Positions 34,726-45,332 of a DNA stretch of 64,000 nt are shown in pieces. Within the stretch, counting starts at the first letter, position 1; every line of letters starts with the position of its first letter. The notes beneath the pieces were generated by a model. It saw only the letters and a list, made by a program, of their open reading frames with translations. It was not told where the DNA came from and did not search any database. The DNA comes from Ahaetulla prasina (taxonomy: Eukaryota; Chordata; Lepidosauria; Squamata; Colubridae): NCBI RefSeq assembly GCF_028640845.1, contig NC_080548.1, positions 6,008,314 to 6,072,313 of the forward strand. The letters run 5' to 3'. The translations under genes and the position numbers were made by a program.

Positions 34726-37266
34726 TTAGGCTAGTCCTGCGCGCTGAAATAATAGAGTCTTCAGTTCACGTCTGAAGGTCTGGAGGTCAGGGAGTTGTCG
34801 TAATCCAGGAGGAAGCTCATTCCACAGGGCTGGTGCCGCCACAGAGAAGGCCCTCCCCCTGGGGGTCGCCAACCTGCATTGTTTGGTCGACGGCACCCTG
34901 AGGAGGGCCACTCTGTGGGAGCGCACAGGTCGTTGGGAGGCAATCGGTGGCAGAAGGCGGTCTCGAAGGTATCCCGGTCCTAAGCCATGGAGCGCTTTAA
35001 AGATGGTAACCAAAACCTTGAATTGCACCCGGAAGACTACCGGTAGCCAGTGCAGGCTGCGCAGGATAGGTGTTATATGGGAGCAATGCGGTGCTCCCTC
35101 TATCACCCGCGCGGCCGCGTTCTGGACTAACTGGAGCCTCCGGGTGCTCTTCAAGGGGAGCCCCATGTAGAGAGCATTGCAATAGTCCAGGCGGGAAGTG
35201 ACGAGGGCGTGAGTGACCGTGCGTAAGGCGTCCCGGTCAAGGAAAGGGCGCAACTGGCGAATCAGATGGACCTGATAAAAAGCTCCCCTGGCGACGGCTG
35301 TCAAATGATCCTCTAAGGACAGCCGGTCGTCCAGGAGAACGCCTAAGTTGCGCACTCCCTCCCTGGGGGTCAGTACTTCATCCCCCACAATCAGCGATGG
35401 TGTAAGCTGACTGTACCGGGAAGCCGGCACCCACAGCCACTCTGTCTTGGATGGGTTGAGTCGAAGCCTGTTCCTCCCCATCCAGACCCGTACGGCCTCA
35501 AGACACCGGCCCATCACCTCAACGGCTTCATTGGGGTGGTTCGGGGTGGAAATGTACAGCTGGGTGTCATCAGCGTACAGGTGGTAATCCACCCCGAAAC
35601 CACGGATAACCTCACCCAGCGGCTTCATATAGATGTTGAACAGGAGAGGCGAGAGGACAGACCCCTGAGGCACCCCACAAGTGAGGCGCCTTGGGGTCGA
35701 CCTCTGCCCCCCTGCCAACACCGTCTGCGAATGGTCAGAGAGATAGGAGGAGAACCACTGGTACACGGTGCCTCCCACTCCCAATCCCCCCAACCGTCGC
35801 AGCAGGATACCATGGTTGATGGTATCAAAAGCCGCCGAGAGATCTAATAGAACCAGGACAGAGGAACAACCCCTGTCCCGGGCTCTCCAGAGGTCATCCA
35901 CCAACGCGACCAAAGCCGTCTCAGTGCTGTAACCGGGTCTGAAGCCGGACTGGAACGGGTCCAGATAGACAGTTTCCTCCAGGTGCTGAGGAAGCTGATT
36001 TGCCACCACACTCTCAACAACCTTCGCTAAAAAGCGAAGGTTGGAGACTGGACGATAGTTAGCTAAAACAGCCGGGTCCAGGGAGGGCTTCTTAAGGAGG
36101 GGCCTCACCACCGCCTCTTTCAAAGCAGCGGGGAAGACACCCTCCAACAAAGAAGCGTTGGTGACTTCCTGGAGCCAGCCTCGTGTAACCTCCCGGGTGG
36201 CCAGCACCATCCAGGAGGGACACGGGTCCAATAAACATGTGGTGGAGTTCAACCTGCCCAGCAACCTGTCCATGTCCTCAGGAGTCACAGGATCGAACTC
36301 CGCCCAGATAACATTCTCAAGACCTGTCCCCGTCATCCCGCCTGAATCTATCCAATCAATGTCCAAGCCGTCCCGAATCTGAGTGATTTTATCAGACAGA
36401 TATTGAACAAAATCCTCAGCACGCCCCTGTAAGGGGTCCTCCTGAGCCCCCTGTGTGAGCAGGGAGCGGGTCACCCTAAACAGGGTGGCTGGGCGATTAT
36501 CTGCCGATGCGATGGATGTGGAGAAATAGTTATGTTTCGCCACCCTGATCGCCACTAGGTAGGTCTGAATATATGACCTTACTAGTGTTCGGTCAGGTTT
36601 GGAGCGGCTGGACCTCCAGGCGCTCTCTAGGCTTCTTTTCCGGTGCTTCATCTCTCTCAGCTCCTCGTTGTACCAAGGAGCTGGTCGAGTTCGTCGCCGG
36701 GCCAGAAGCCGCAAAGGCACGACGCGGTCTAGGGCGCCAGTGGCTGCCTCATCCCAGGCGGCCGCCAGTTCCTCAGCCGAGCCGTGGGCTAACTCCCTCG
36801 GAAATGGCCCAAGCTCCGTCAGAAACCTCTCAGGGTCCATCAGGCGCCTGGGACGGAACCATCGAACCGGTTCCGTCTCCCTGCGGTGAGGTGTAGCGGT
36901 CTGAAAGTCAAGCTGAAGGAGTAAATGATCTGACCATGACAAGGGTTGAGATATTAATTCCCCTAACTCCAGATCATTTAGCCACTGTCCCGAGACGAAA
37001 ATCAGGTCCAGTGTGTTACCCCCGACGTGGGTGGGGACCGCAACTACCTGGGTCAGGTCCAAGGCCGTCATGGAAGCCATGAACTCCCGAGCCACCATTG
37101 ACGAATCGCCCGCTGACGGCAGGTTGAAATCCCCCATGACCATAAGTCTGGGGGTCTCAACCGCCGTCCCGGCTATCATCTCCAGCAGCTCAGGCAGGCT
37201 GCCATCACGTAGCAAGGAGCCAAGCACGTGATCAGCAAGCCCACCTGCACCCCGGCCCCACCTCAC
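34726..37266 (-). CDS. L2 ORF2 endonuclease/reverse transcriptase, 846 codons open
   Basis: The longest real open frame in the window. It would encode most of the L2 endonuclease-RT. Residues 45-48 are GDFN and 112-114 SDH of the endonuclease; a basic linker follows (about 200-230). RT motifs are LLDLSAAFDTINH (about 473-485), GVPQGSVLSPLLFNIYMKPL (531-550) and YADDTQLYIS (564-573); the C-terminal domain holds RLDYCNALYMGLPLKSTRRL and ends FRRELKTLLF. The first ATG is inside the endonuclease: the true N-terminus lies upstream in another frame (37263-37520), so at least one frameshift separates them. The RT half looks catalytically complete. It is a transposon gene, not a host gene. Activity of this copy is unlikely without the endonuclease N-terminus, but it is close to intact. 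Confidence 0.9.
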   Translation of the reverse strand: MRWGRGAGGLADHVLGSLLRDGSLPELLEMIAGTAVETPRLMVMGDFNLPSAGDSSMVAREFMASMTALDLTQVVAVPTHVGGNTLDLIFVSGQWLNDLELGELISQPLSWSDHLLLQLDFQTATPHRRETEPVRWFRPRRLMDPERFLTELGPFPRELAHGSAEELAAAWDEAATGALDRVVPLRLLARRRTRPAPWYNEELREMKHRKRSLESAWRSSRSKPDRTLVRSYIQTYLVAIRVAKHNYFSTSIASADNRPATLFRVTRSLLTQGAQEDPLQGRAEDFVQYLSDKITQIRDGLDIDWIDSGGMTGTGLENVIWAEFDPVTPEDMDRLLGRLNSTTCLLDPCPSWMVLATREVTRGWLQEVTNASLLEGVFPAALKEAVVRPLLKKPSLDPAVLANYRPVSNLRFLAKVVESVVANQLPQHLEETVYLDPFQSGFRPGYSTETALVALVDDLWRARDRGCSSVLVLLDLSAAFDTINHGILLRRLGGLGVGGTVYQWFSSYLSDHSQTVLAGGQRSTPRRLTCGVPQGSVLSPLLFNIYMKPLGEVIRGFGVDYHLYADDTQLYISTPNHPNEAVEVMGRCLEAVRVWMGRNRLRLNPSKTEWLWVPASRYSQLTPSLIVGDEVLTPREGVRNLGVLLDDRLSLEDHLTAVARGAFYQVHLIRQLRPFLDRDALRTVTHALVTSRLDYCNALYMGLPLKSTRRLQLVQNAAARVIEGAPHCSHITPILRSLHWLPVVFRVQFKVLVTIFKALHGLGPGYLRDRLLPPIASQRPVRSHRVALLRVPSTKQCRLATPRGRAFSVAAPALWNELPPGLRQLPDLQTFRRELKTLLFQRAGLA

Positions 37267-37525
37267 GAAGAGGGTTTCACAACCGCTATCTGCGGGACAG
37301 CAACCTCCCTCGGATCGAGACTCTCGTTAATGACAACCGCTACCCCCTCCCTACCCTGGGCCTCGGCTGATGAACGCACGGAAACCCGGTGGGCACATCT
37401 CAGTGAGGGAACCCCCTCCGTGCCCAGCCAGGTCTCCGTGATGCCCATTAGGTCTGCTCCCCTCTTGAATAAGATCGAAATGAGGGGGCCTTATTCATGA
37501 CGGACCTAGCATTACATAACATCAA
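37263..37525 (-). pseudogene. L2 ORF2 N-terminal endonuclease part
   Basis: Starts with CNARSVMNKAP near 37520, the typical first endonuclease motif of L2, then, after a one-base shift, MGITETWLGTEGVPSLRCAH containing the ETW catalytic glutamate motif, and GVAVVINESL. It ends at a stop at 37263, overlapping by 4 bp the 846-codon frame. A small indel explains the shift. Confidence 0.82.
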
Positions 37526-39139
37526 CCAAGGTCCAGGTTCCGAGGATAAAGCCACTGGGCCTGAGTAAGCCAAGGGGCCCGGAGTGCGATATCGCTTTCA
37601 GACAGCGAGAACGCACTCCCCGGACATGATACGAGCCCCTGCTTCCGCCATACCTGCCCCTCCCACTTACCGTGCAGATGGAAATGCCCACATGTGGTTG
37701 AGCCTTAACCTCCTCTAAGACCTCCATTTTATGAACCTCCAGATCGTGAACTATAGAAGGGACTAGCCTAATCCCCTGTGGGTGTGCCCCCTCACCCACC
37801 CCACCCCCTAACCCTTTTGTTGAATTAGATAAAAATTTACAAAAAGCTGAATTTAAAAACCTCCTTAACCCTCTCTTAGAAGCATGCCACCTCTCGGGAT
37901 TCCAAAATCCGTCATCAAGGTAGGCCCTCGATAAAGAGGAGGGCCACACCATGAGAGGGGGCATCTCGTAGTGCAAGAAGCTGGTTATGTGTAAAAGTCA
38001 TCAGAGTCTGAAGAAGTGGTGGTATCCTGGTCAGTCGAGATCTTAAACGACAGTCATTGGGTAAAGTCCTTAGCAATGAAACGAAGAGATCAAAAAAGTG
38101 CATGGTGTAGACAGCATAGTCCTAGGTGGAACTAAGATGGTCCATCACCCAGGTTCTCACGAAGATTCCAGAATGGAAAGAAGAGCAGCGACCGTCGCCA
38201 CCGCGGGACGTCTTCCGTGATAGCCCCTTGCCATCGCCATCGTCACCGTCCCGGCATCCAGCAGCCGCTCACGGAGCCCTCTAGGGCCCCCCAGCGGAGT
38301 CCCCAAGAGGCCACAGAGCCCCCCCCGAAGGGGAAGGAGGGGAAAGGGCGAGTCAGTCACCGTTGTCCACGCCATCAGAAACCCACTGCTGGCGCCACAG
38401 ATGGTAAAGGTAACCCCGTCGCCCCGACACAACCCCCCCCAACAGCAGGGGCCCCAAGGCCCAAGGGCCCCGTCAGGTACCCAGAAGGGCTCCACCAGTC
38501 TTCCAGGATGGTTAAGATGTTTAAGGGCCAGGGCCCAAGTGCGACCAAAACATAGCTGAGAGCACCACTGGCTCCCCAGGGATTAAATCGCCGGCGAAAG
38601 GAAACATCGGCGACTATCTCCCCCGACAAGTCAGCAGGGTCACAGCCCCCCTCAAGGCCCGATCCACCGATCTTCGCCATCACGACGTGCCGCAGCTCAC
38701 ACCCGGCACGTCCTCGGCCTTTCTGCCACCTCCGTTCTCCCAGACCGCCTCGTCGCCGTCACCCCCGTTCGTCCTCACCGCTCCCGGCCGTCTCCACTTA
38801 AAACCGCCAGCCAGAAGCCGAAAAGACGCCCGGGGGCGACGGGAGAGTGCCGGGGAGGCTGGAGGCGGCTAGCCACCGCCCCGCTCAGGCCCGCCGCGCC
38901 TGGAAGCCACGCCCAGGAACCGCCGTCTTCAAACTGCTTACACCAACGCCTCCGTTTCCGTCGCCCCGACCATTCTGAGGGTAAGAAAACCCTCATCGGG
39001 ACGACGAGATGGTCTGCTGTCAGGTACAGGGGCCATGCTGACAGAAAGCCCCTTCCTTAGCCCAGCATATCCATAGGACCACCAGCCTCCGCTCCGCTCC
39101 GTTCCACTATACCGCCATCTTGCGCATGCTCCGTTGCAT
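37526..39139 (-). other. L2 5' UTR, GC-rich
   Basis: About 1.6 kb of GC-rich sequence upstream of ORF2, equivalent to 11740-13500. The minus strand from 37976 reads SRAYLDDGFWNPERWHASKR, and L2 copy 1 reads SRAYLEEGFGNRERWHAKNR in the same place (about 13040-13110), so this segment could belong to a former ORF1 or simply be conserved 5' UTR. Its CpG richness suggests the LINE promoter. Confidence 0.6.
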
Positions 39140-39352
39140 ATTTGATAGGGCATTGCCTATTTTGACCACTTGTTGTCTGTTTGAGAGGAATGCTGTTCTC
39201 CAATTGTGAAGGGGTCCAGAGATGCCGTAGGATTTTAGTTTTAGAAGAATTTTGTCATGTACCACTGAATCAAAAGCTTTACAGAAGTCTATGTAAATTG
39301 CATCTATTGCTTTGCCCTGATCAAGATTTGTAGTCCATATGTTTTTGCAGTG
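39140..39352 (-). mobile_element. CR1-group LINE (family A, copy 3), 5' remainder
   Basis: Continuation of 33565-34507 beyond the L2. It covers part of the RT domain on minus (region of FCKAFDSV and LYINFCK-like text in broken frames) and ends near 39352, with a GATGGATGGATGGATAAATC run at the edge. Confidence 0.82.
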
Positions 39353-40760
39353 AAGATGGATGGATGGATAAATCTATCATTTTCAATTTCTTCCATTTTT
39401 CTATTTAAAAAAACAAAAAACAAGAACAAAACAGTACCATCTATTTTGTATGAGAAAATGTGTACACTGTGATAAGTGTTACCAAAACAAACAAACCAAC
39501 TAACTAAATCCATTTTCACTTTATCTGCACCAGCCAACTTGGGTGGGGGGAGGTGGGGAGGCTAGAATTGATCTGCAGGAAGCCACTCTTAATCCACCCT
39601 TTGAGTACTATAAAATCCTCCAACCTCAGCACCTTCCAGATGTGTAATGTCATATGGGAATGACTTTGGGAGACAGAAGGAAGAGTTACAGTCTAGACAA
39701 CAGTCAGATCTATGGCAGCCATAGAAGGAATGACAGCCTGGCAAAACATCACATCATCCCTACATTTTCTGGACTGTAAAGATTGGGAAGGTTTTCATAG
39801 CTGTAAAATACTAGGAGTTGTTTTTTTTTAAGAACAAGTTGAATTGAGATGGATATTTGGACAGATCATACAGAGCAGATGATATGAAGCAAGCAAAGAC
39901 CTTAACACACATCTTTTAATTTTATGTAATTTTATTGCATTTTAAAAAAATAATTAGATATTTATCTATTTCATTATGGTGCTCTCTTGCCTAAAAGATG
40001 TATTAAAGTTTTGATGATGGCACTCACCTTTGAGGAACTTCAATATTTAGGAAGTTCAAAAATTCCATACATTGATCATGAAGATGTACATTGCATAAGA
40101 AAAAAGAAAAAGACAAGAAAAGCAGCAGAACTCTCCTGCACATTACTAGCCCAGAACAAGTCTAGTTGGGCAATCAAGAGCTGTAAGGAAAGACAACAGT
40201 TTCAGAGTTCCTCTTCCACACTTAAGAACAGAGCTGGATGAAGCTTTGATTTAAAGATTCAAGTCAACAGCGATTCGATCAAATCATCCCTTTAAATCAC
40301 ATCTTCAAATTGAATTGTCAAATCAACTCAATGCATGCAATTGAATCAGGTACTTTTGAAATGAAACAAAAGTTCCATAGACTTTCATATATGTGTTGAC
40401 ACACTGTTCAGCTCAAATCTGATTAAATTGAATCATGCATTTCAGTTGGACCTTGGATGAATCCCATACCTCTGGTTCATTTCTGGATACAGCTAGAATT
40501 TGGGTGCTCTGATTAATTGGTGGCCATCTCCCCCTGTAGGGTGAGAAGCTTTGAATTTCTATTGAGCAGAGAGAAAAATTCCTTCTAAATTTATATCCAG
40601 ATATATCAACACATATTGGGGTATGCAAATTGGTGTCCTCTGTCAAGCTCCTATTTTGGTGGCACATATCTTCCTTTTTCAGAATGAAGGATGAGCCACT
40701 TCAATCCTGGAGCCTAGTGTTCCTTGGCAGCAATTCAAGGCCATACTGGACCTCAGGCCT
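39353..40760. other. Low-copy DNA, no gene seen
   Basis: Contains the TTGGGAGACAGAAGGAAGAG stretch at about 39668, related to 3450. No transposon domain or exon is recognised. Confidence 0.45.
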
Positions 40761-40764
40761 TCAG

Positions 40765-40900
40765 GGTACAAGAAAGTTTTATATAATCCTATGGTTGGGG
40801 AACTTGCAGGTCTTTTGATCCAACCTCCTGTCCAGTGCAGGAATCCTCAAACATCCTAGACAAATGGGGTTCAAGAAGCCAACTGTTCAATTGTTTAATT
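40765..40900 (-). mobile_element. Probable ancient CR1 3' fragment
   Basis: Plus strand reads TTATATAATCCTATGGTTGG and TGATCCAACCTCCTGTCCAG, resembling the antisense of the amniote CR1 3' end (ATAGGGTTGGAAGG ... CCAACCCCCTGC). Strongly degraded; based on short phrases. Confidence 0.35.
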
Positions 40901-41042
40901 GATTTTCCAGTCAAGAATTTCCTCCTTAGTTTAAATTTGCATTCTCACTGTTAATCTTCCAACTATGAGTCCTTGTCTTCTCAGGTGTTTGGGAGATTAA
41001 ATCATCTCCCTCTTCCCTGTTGCATCATTTCATGTATGGGAA

Positions 41043-41205
41043 GACTAATAGTTATGCCCAGATTGGATTATTGTAATGCACCCTACAGGGGGTTTCCCTT
41101 GAAGAGTGTTTGGAAGTTTTAGACGGAGGAGAATTCAGTGGTATTCTCCAAGAGCTGCACATGTTACACTTCTACTCCTCAAGCTATTTTGGTTAGCATC
41201 TTGAA
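41043..41205 (+). pseudogene. Old L2-like ORF2 fragment
   Basis: ATTGGATTATTGTAATGCAC followed by CCCTTGAAGAGTGTTTGGAA parallels the L2 segment encoding RLDYCNALYMGLPLKSTRRL at 30850. The downstream AAGAGCTGCACATGTTACAC fits the following QNAAARV region loosely. Frames are broken. Divergence is far greater than among the other L2 copies. Confidence 0.45.
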
Positions 41206-41710
41206 TTAGAAAGCATCTCATGCTAGCCTTAGAGTTAGACCAAATGTTTGAATGGGAGAAACCCTCCCACAAATTTCTCTGAAAATGAATTGCAAGGTAA
41301 GGATGTTTCATTCTCAGAGGAATCACTAGCTAGCAAATGTTTACCATGATGGAAGTCCAGCTAATTAGGTCTTTCCTCTCTTAAAAAAAAAGACCCATGA
41401 TAGGTAATGAATTCCATGTATTTAGTTATTATAATATATAATATATAGTTATATAGTGGCTGAGCAATCTCTTCCAGCTTTATCTAACCTGTAAATACTA
41501 AGTGTGTTCACATGGTCATTGCATGAAGTGCCAGAAGAGAGAAAAAGCCTTGCTCTGTGCAAGTCTTTTTAAAGGTGAAAGCAAGCGGGAAAAGATGACT
41601 CAGACTGTCAGCCTCCACATGCTATCTTGATTGTTTTATTTACTTAGTTAAGCGTTTAATTGTTTTATTACTGTTTATTGCTTAGTTAAATGTTTTATTG
41701 CTATTTTAGT

Positions 41711-42070
41711 GTTAAGTATTAGGAATGGGGTAATGTTCCTTTAAGATTGCTTCGGCTGCCATACAAAGAGGGGGAGGAGGAATTCAAACTCCAAGACTCG
41801 GGCTGACATTAACGAACTCTGCATACCAGAGAAGCAGAGGTCACCGGAAGAAGAACGTCACGTGAAGCCTAAGAAGAAATGAATTGGACTAGATTGTTTG
41901 ACCTTTGGAGGGAGGAGGGATTTATGAGGGATATGCTTGTGTACGTCACTCCTACTATTCAGATCTTGCTTTTCTTTTGTGCATTCGGTTCTACTCAGTA
42001 AAAGTACCTTGCTCTAAACATATGGAGTCAGGGGTTTTCTTTCTTGGGTTCTGAATGGAGGCATACCTGA
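41711..42070 (+). mobile_element. Possible solo LTR
   Basis: A block of distinct composition beginning TGTTAAGTATTAGG and ending GCATACCTGACACA. It contains AGTAAAAGTACCTTGCTC near its 3' end, as in an LTR U5 region. No clear 5-bp target duplication or TATA box was found, so this is a guess from overall appearance. Confidence 0.28.
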
Positions 42071-42071
42071 C

Positions 42072-43540
42072 ACAGACCCTTTTAAACTCAGTCCATTCTC
42101 AAAACAGCAATGCCATTCCCATCTGCTTCCATTTGGTCTGGCATTTTTTTTCCTAATGTGGGGACATTTTTTAGGGAAAGAAAATGGTCTGGAAATCTGC
42201 CTTTCCAAATTGGGCAGGAGAACAAAACTATTGAGAATCCATGCATCCCACCAGCATCTGCTGATGAAGGAGGACTCTGTTTTCTTGAAGAGCCTCATTT
42301 CCTTGATCTGTTGGTCCACCCACAGAATCCTGGCTTGTTCAGTCTGTAAAAGGGAACACATAGAAGAGCATGCCTTTTAGAACTGTGTCCGAAGCTGTAG
42401 TAGAATATAAGAATATCCTTGGAAGGGTGGAGGGAAGGAAGAGATACTCCTGTCAGGTGCGAGCAACCAGCTCCATTTATGAAGGATACAAGTCAGCAAT
42501 TTTATCATGTTTTACTATATATATATTACAAGACTCTCACCAGACCGCTTGCTTTCCCTTGGGAACAATCAGATAAGGTTTTATGGAACTTGTGTGTGTG
42601 GGGGGGGGAGTCAGGCTTATGGCACTTGTGGTTCTGCAAGGACTCAAGACTAGTTCCTTGCTTGATACCTCCTCCCTGCCTGGCTGGGAGTTTCCCAATA
42701 GCTACCTAGGGGATAATCAGATAAAAGGGCAAAAGAAACTTAGAAAGGTGCCCCCCCCCCATTGTGATGAGCCCGTGGCCTTGTGTTCTCTGGGGTTGAA
42801 GGTTTTCTTGCAAATGTTTTATTATCAAACTAGGTAATATATACTGATGATGTTATCTAGTTTGGTAAAGAAATGTCTGCAAGAAAATCACCAAGCTTAG
42901 AAAGCACCAAGGACCCTACAATTCAACTTTGAGCTACAAACATTCTCTTCTATCAATATTTAGAAAGCCTCCACCCTAACGTATAGGGTGATATAAAGAG
43001 ACTGTGGAAGATTTGGATTTTGAGCAAGATTCTATACCTTCTGTTTAATGTAGCTTAAAAATAAAGTAGAATTAGCTCATCTGGTGATGTTTCCTCTTTC
43101 CTTTGGAATGTTCCTTCAGAGAGGTTTGGTTAGTTGGTCTACTGATTCTTTGCCATTTGCACTATGCTTGCTTTGTTTAATAAAGCATTTTAGAAACAAT
43201 GTTGCTAATTAGGCCAAACTGATTTTAATGGCATGTTCACTTGCTACTGGCTTTTTCATCTGGCTTAGAATTGAAACATTTGAACTAATAGAAAAATGAT
43301 GCTTTAATTTTATATATGACTGAATATCCTTTCTTTATCTCTCTTGATTTCCACCAGCTTTGAATTTACTGTGAATGAGGTCAAAGGATACAGACCTTCA
43401 CTGACACACAGAGACCCAGAGGCAACTACTTTGGAAATTATTTCCCTGCATTTTCCAGATACGGCAGGTCAGTTAACACAACAAACCAATTTGGATCATA
43501 TGTTTTCCCAGGCAAAAACAAGAAATGAATACCAAAGAAG
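42072..43540. other. Low-copy DNA, no gene seen
   Basis: Short C and G homopolymers (42600 and 42753) and ordinary sequence. Open frames at 42014-42361 and 43344-43619 have no motif. Confidence 0.45.
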
Positions 43541-44101
43541 CTGTAGTGGGTTGCTACCGGTTCTCCCTAGTTCACAAGAACTGGTAGTAAACATTTTGAG
43601 TAGTTCAGAGAACCGGTAGTAAAAATTCTGCCTGGCCCCAATCTATTGCTGTCTCCCGACTCCCAGCTGATTGGCTAGAAGGAAAAAATCAAGACTCACT
43701 TGTCGAAGAAGAGAAAAAAAAACAAGACACCGTCCCTTTAAATTGAGAAGCCAAGAAGCCTCCCAATGGATCGGCTCGCTTCTCAGCCAGGAGATCGCTT
43801 GGCAAAGAAGTGGGGGGAGGGGAAATGCTGTCATTTTAAATTGACAGAGCTGCTAGAAGCTCCTTTCTGGGTCAGCTGAACAACAAATTGGATAAGAGGA
43901 GGAATTCTTATATGGATCAATGTTTTTGAACTTTTGGGGTTTGTGCAACATGGGCTTTGTGTTTCTAAAAAGGTTTGGGCGATTTCCATTGTGAAGTATC
44001 CTGTCTTGAATGAATTTTCTGCCTGCTTGTAAATGGAGCCGAACTTCTGGCTTCCAGTTTATATTATCTGTAAGCACCGGTGGCTGTTTTCTGCTTACAA
44101 A
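43541..44101. mobile_element. hAT-type repeat fragment, gypsy insertion site
   Basis: Starts GTAGTGGGTTGCTACCGGTT and contains AACCGGTAGTAAAAATTCTG, the signature of the ACCGG-bearing hAT-type family (see 61265). The right part (43640-44100) holds GCTGATTGGCTAGAAGG and similar phrases. The right limit is uncertain because the gypsy element inserts at 44107. Confidence 0.4.
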
Positions 44102-44106
44102 GTTTT
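44102..44106 (+). repeat. Target duplication GTTTT, left
   Basis: Five-base duplication flanking the gypsy element; the right copy is at 48768-48772. Confidence 0.88.
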
Positions 44107-44293
44107 TGTTGTGTATGATCCCATTGGTGGGAAATTCCAGCGGGAAAACATTTGAATTCTATTGGTGGCCAACTGATCCAGGTGTGTATATAAGGAGAAC
44201 ATCCTGCCTGCATTTTCGCTGAAGTCTCACTCTAAATAAAAAGAGCTGTTGTCACGACTCCGGTCTCGAATTCCTTACTCGACCAACCAAACA
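44107..44293 (+). repeat. Gypsy 5' LTR, 187 bp
   Basis: Begins TGTTGTGTATGATCCC and ends CCAACCAAACA (TG...CA). TATATAAGG near 44187 is a likely promoter and AATAAA at 44235-44240 the poly-A signal. Short for a gypsy LTR. Compared with the 3' LTR it lacks a 13-bp ATTCCAGCGGGAA-type duplication. Confidence 0.93.
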
Positions 44294-44311
44294 CTGGTGA
44301 CGTGGGTGAAC
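44294..44311 (+). promoter_or_regulatory. Gypsy primer-binding site region
   Basis: CTGGTGACGTGGGTGAAC directly follows the 5' LTR, where the tRNA primer anneals to start minus-strand DNA. The tRNA species was not assigned. Confidence 0.6.
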
Positions 44312-44358
44312 TACAATTACTGATCGGGACAGAGACAAAGAAACCAGCCCTCCCAAGA

Positions 44359-45320
44359 TGGCCAAACCTGCCAGCAAACTGAAGCCTTTTGATCCGGCGG
44401 AAGAGTCATGGGAGATGTTATGACAAGATTTGATTGTTTCCTAGACATGAATGACAATAACCTACTACCTGATGATAAAAAACGGTTGTTTTTCCTCACC
44501 AACAGTGACTCGAAGGTATTTCGAATGGCGGTGAACCTATTGTCTCCAAGGCCAGTCCAGCAAGTTGAGTGGTCCATCCTGAAAGATACACTTAAAGCTT
44601 ACTATGCACTGACCCCATCGAAATACTCCCAGCGTTTCAATTTCCACCAGCGTTTCCAGCTAGAGGGGGAACCTATCTCTGACTTTATCGCCTCCCTTCG
44701 GCAAGCCACCTCCATGTGAGATTACGGGGCATCCCTAGATGAAGCCTTGCTGGAACAATTCCTTTGTGGCAAACGGGACGTCCAGCTGAGACGGATACTA
44801 CTGGCTAGATGCAACGTCTCATTAACCACCACAATTGATGAGGCTACGGGATACGAGCAATCCAACTGAGCAGCTGTAAAGATGCACCAGCCAGGGGTGA
44901 GTAAGGCTCCACCAGCCTATCGAGAGGCCCTGGTTCATTACGAGTCCGCCCAAGCCCACTCTTCAAGTTCCAGCTCATTCGAAGAGGGGGAGGAAGAAGA
45001 GGCAACAACAGTTTGTCAAACAGAGTGTTCTCTCCGGAAAAACAGTTTTGGGTTTTCCTGCTCCAGCTGTGGGTAAGACCATCAAAGAAACAACTGCCGT
45101 TTCCGTGATGCAACGTGTCGCCGCTGCGAGAAGAAAGGCCATTTGGCTCACGTCTGCAGGGCTATGCTGCCGATTCAAGTTTCCCGCCAAAGAAATCACG
45201 GGGAATGGCGGCCAGCTAGCCAGCAGACATCACGTGCAAGCGCGAGCAAAATGGCCGCCAACAAAAGGGCACGTATGCAAACCTAGTCACCATTAGCAGC
45301 ACCATCACGAAACCAGAAGA
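44359..45320 (+). pseudogene. Gypsy gag (capsid and zinc knuckles), broken
   Basis: Starts at ATG 44359 (MAKPASKLKPFDP), shifts frame near 44415 and continues in 44408-44719 (FRMAVNLLSPRPVQQVEW, YSQRFNFHQRFQLEGEPIS), a retrotransposon gag capsid-like region. A stop at about 44717 is followed by FLCGKRDVQLRRILLARC in the next frame. The nucleocapsid has two CCHC-type knuckles: a damaged CSSCG at 45060 and CRRCEKKGHLAHVC at about 45117-45160. Gag would form the particle that packages element RNA. Several single-base lesions inactivate it. Confidence 0.85.
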
Positions 45321-45332
45321 AAAACGTACACC

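Larger units (their letters stand above)
34508..39139 (-). mobile_element. Full-length L2-clade LINE (L2 copy 3)
   Basis: A 4.63-kb minus-strand L2. Its 3' end (left) has the ATTT run and hairpin region CCATAGGACTCAGGGCGG. ORF2 spans about 37520-34726, and the GC-rich 5' UTR runs to about 39139, starting near GGAGCATGCGCAAGATGGCG. The target duplication is ATTT (34504-34507 and 39140-39143) within family A copy 3; removing the L2 gives GGATTTGATAGGG, as in the intact copy at 57450. Its 5' UTR shares the stretch near 12990-13120 with L2 copy 1 but lacks the GGCCT array. Confidence 0.9.
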
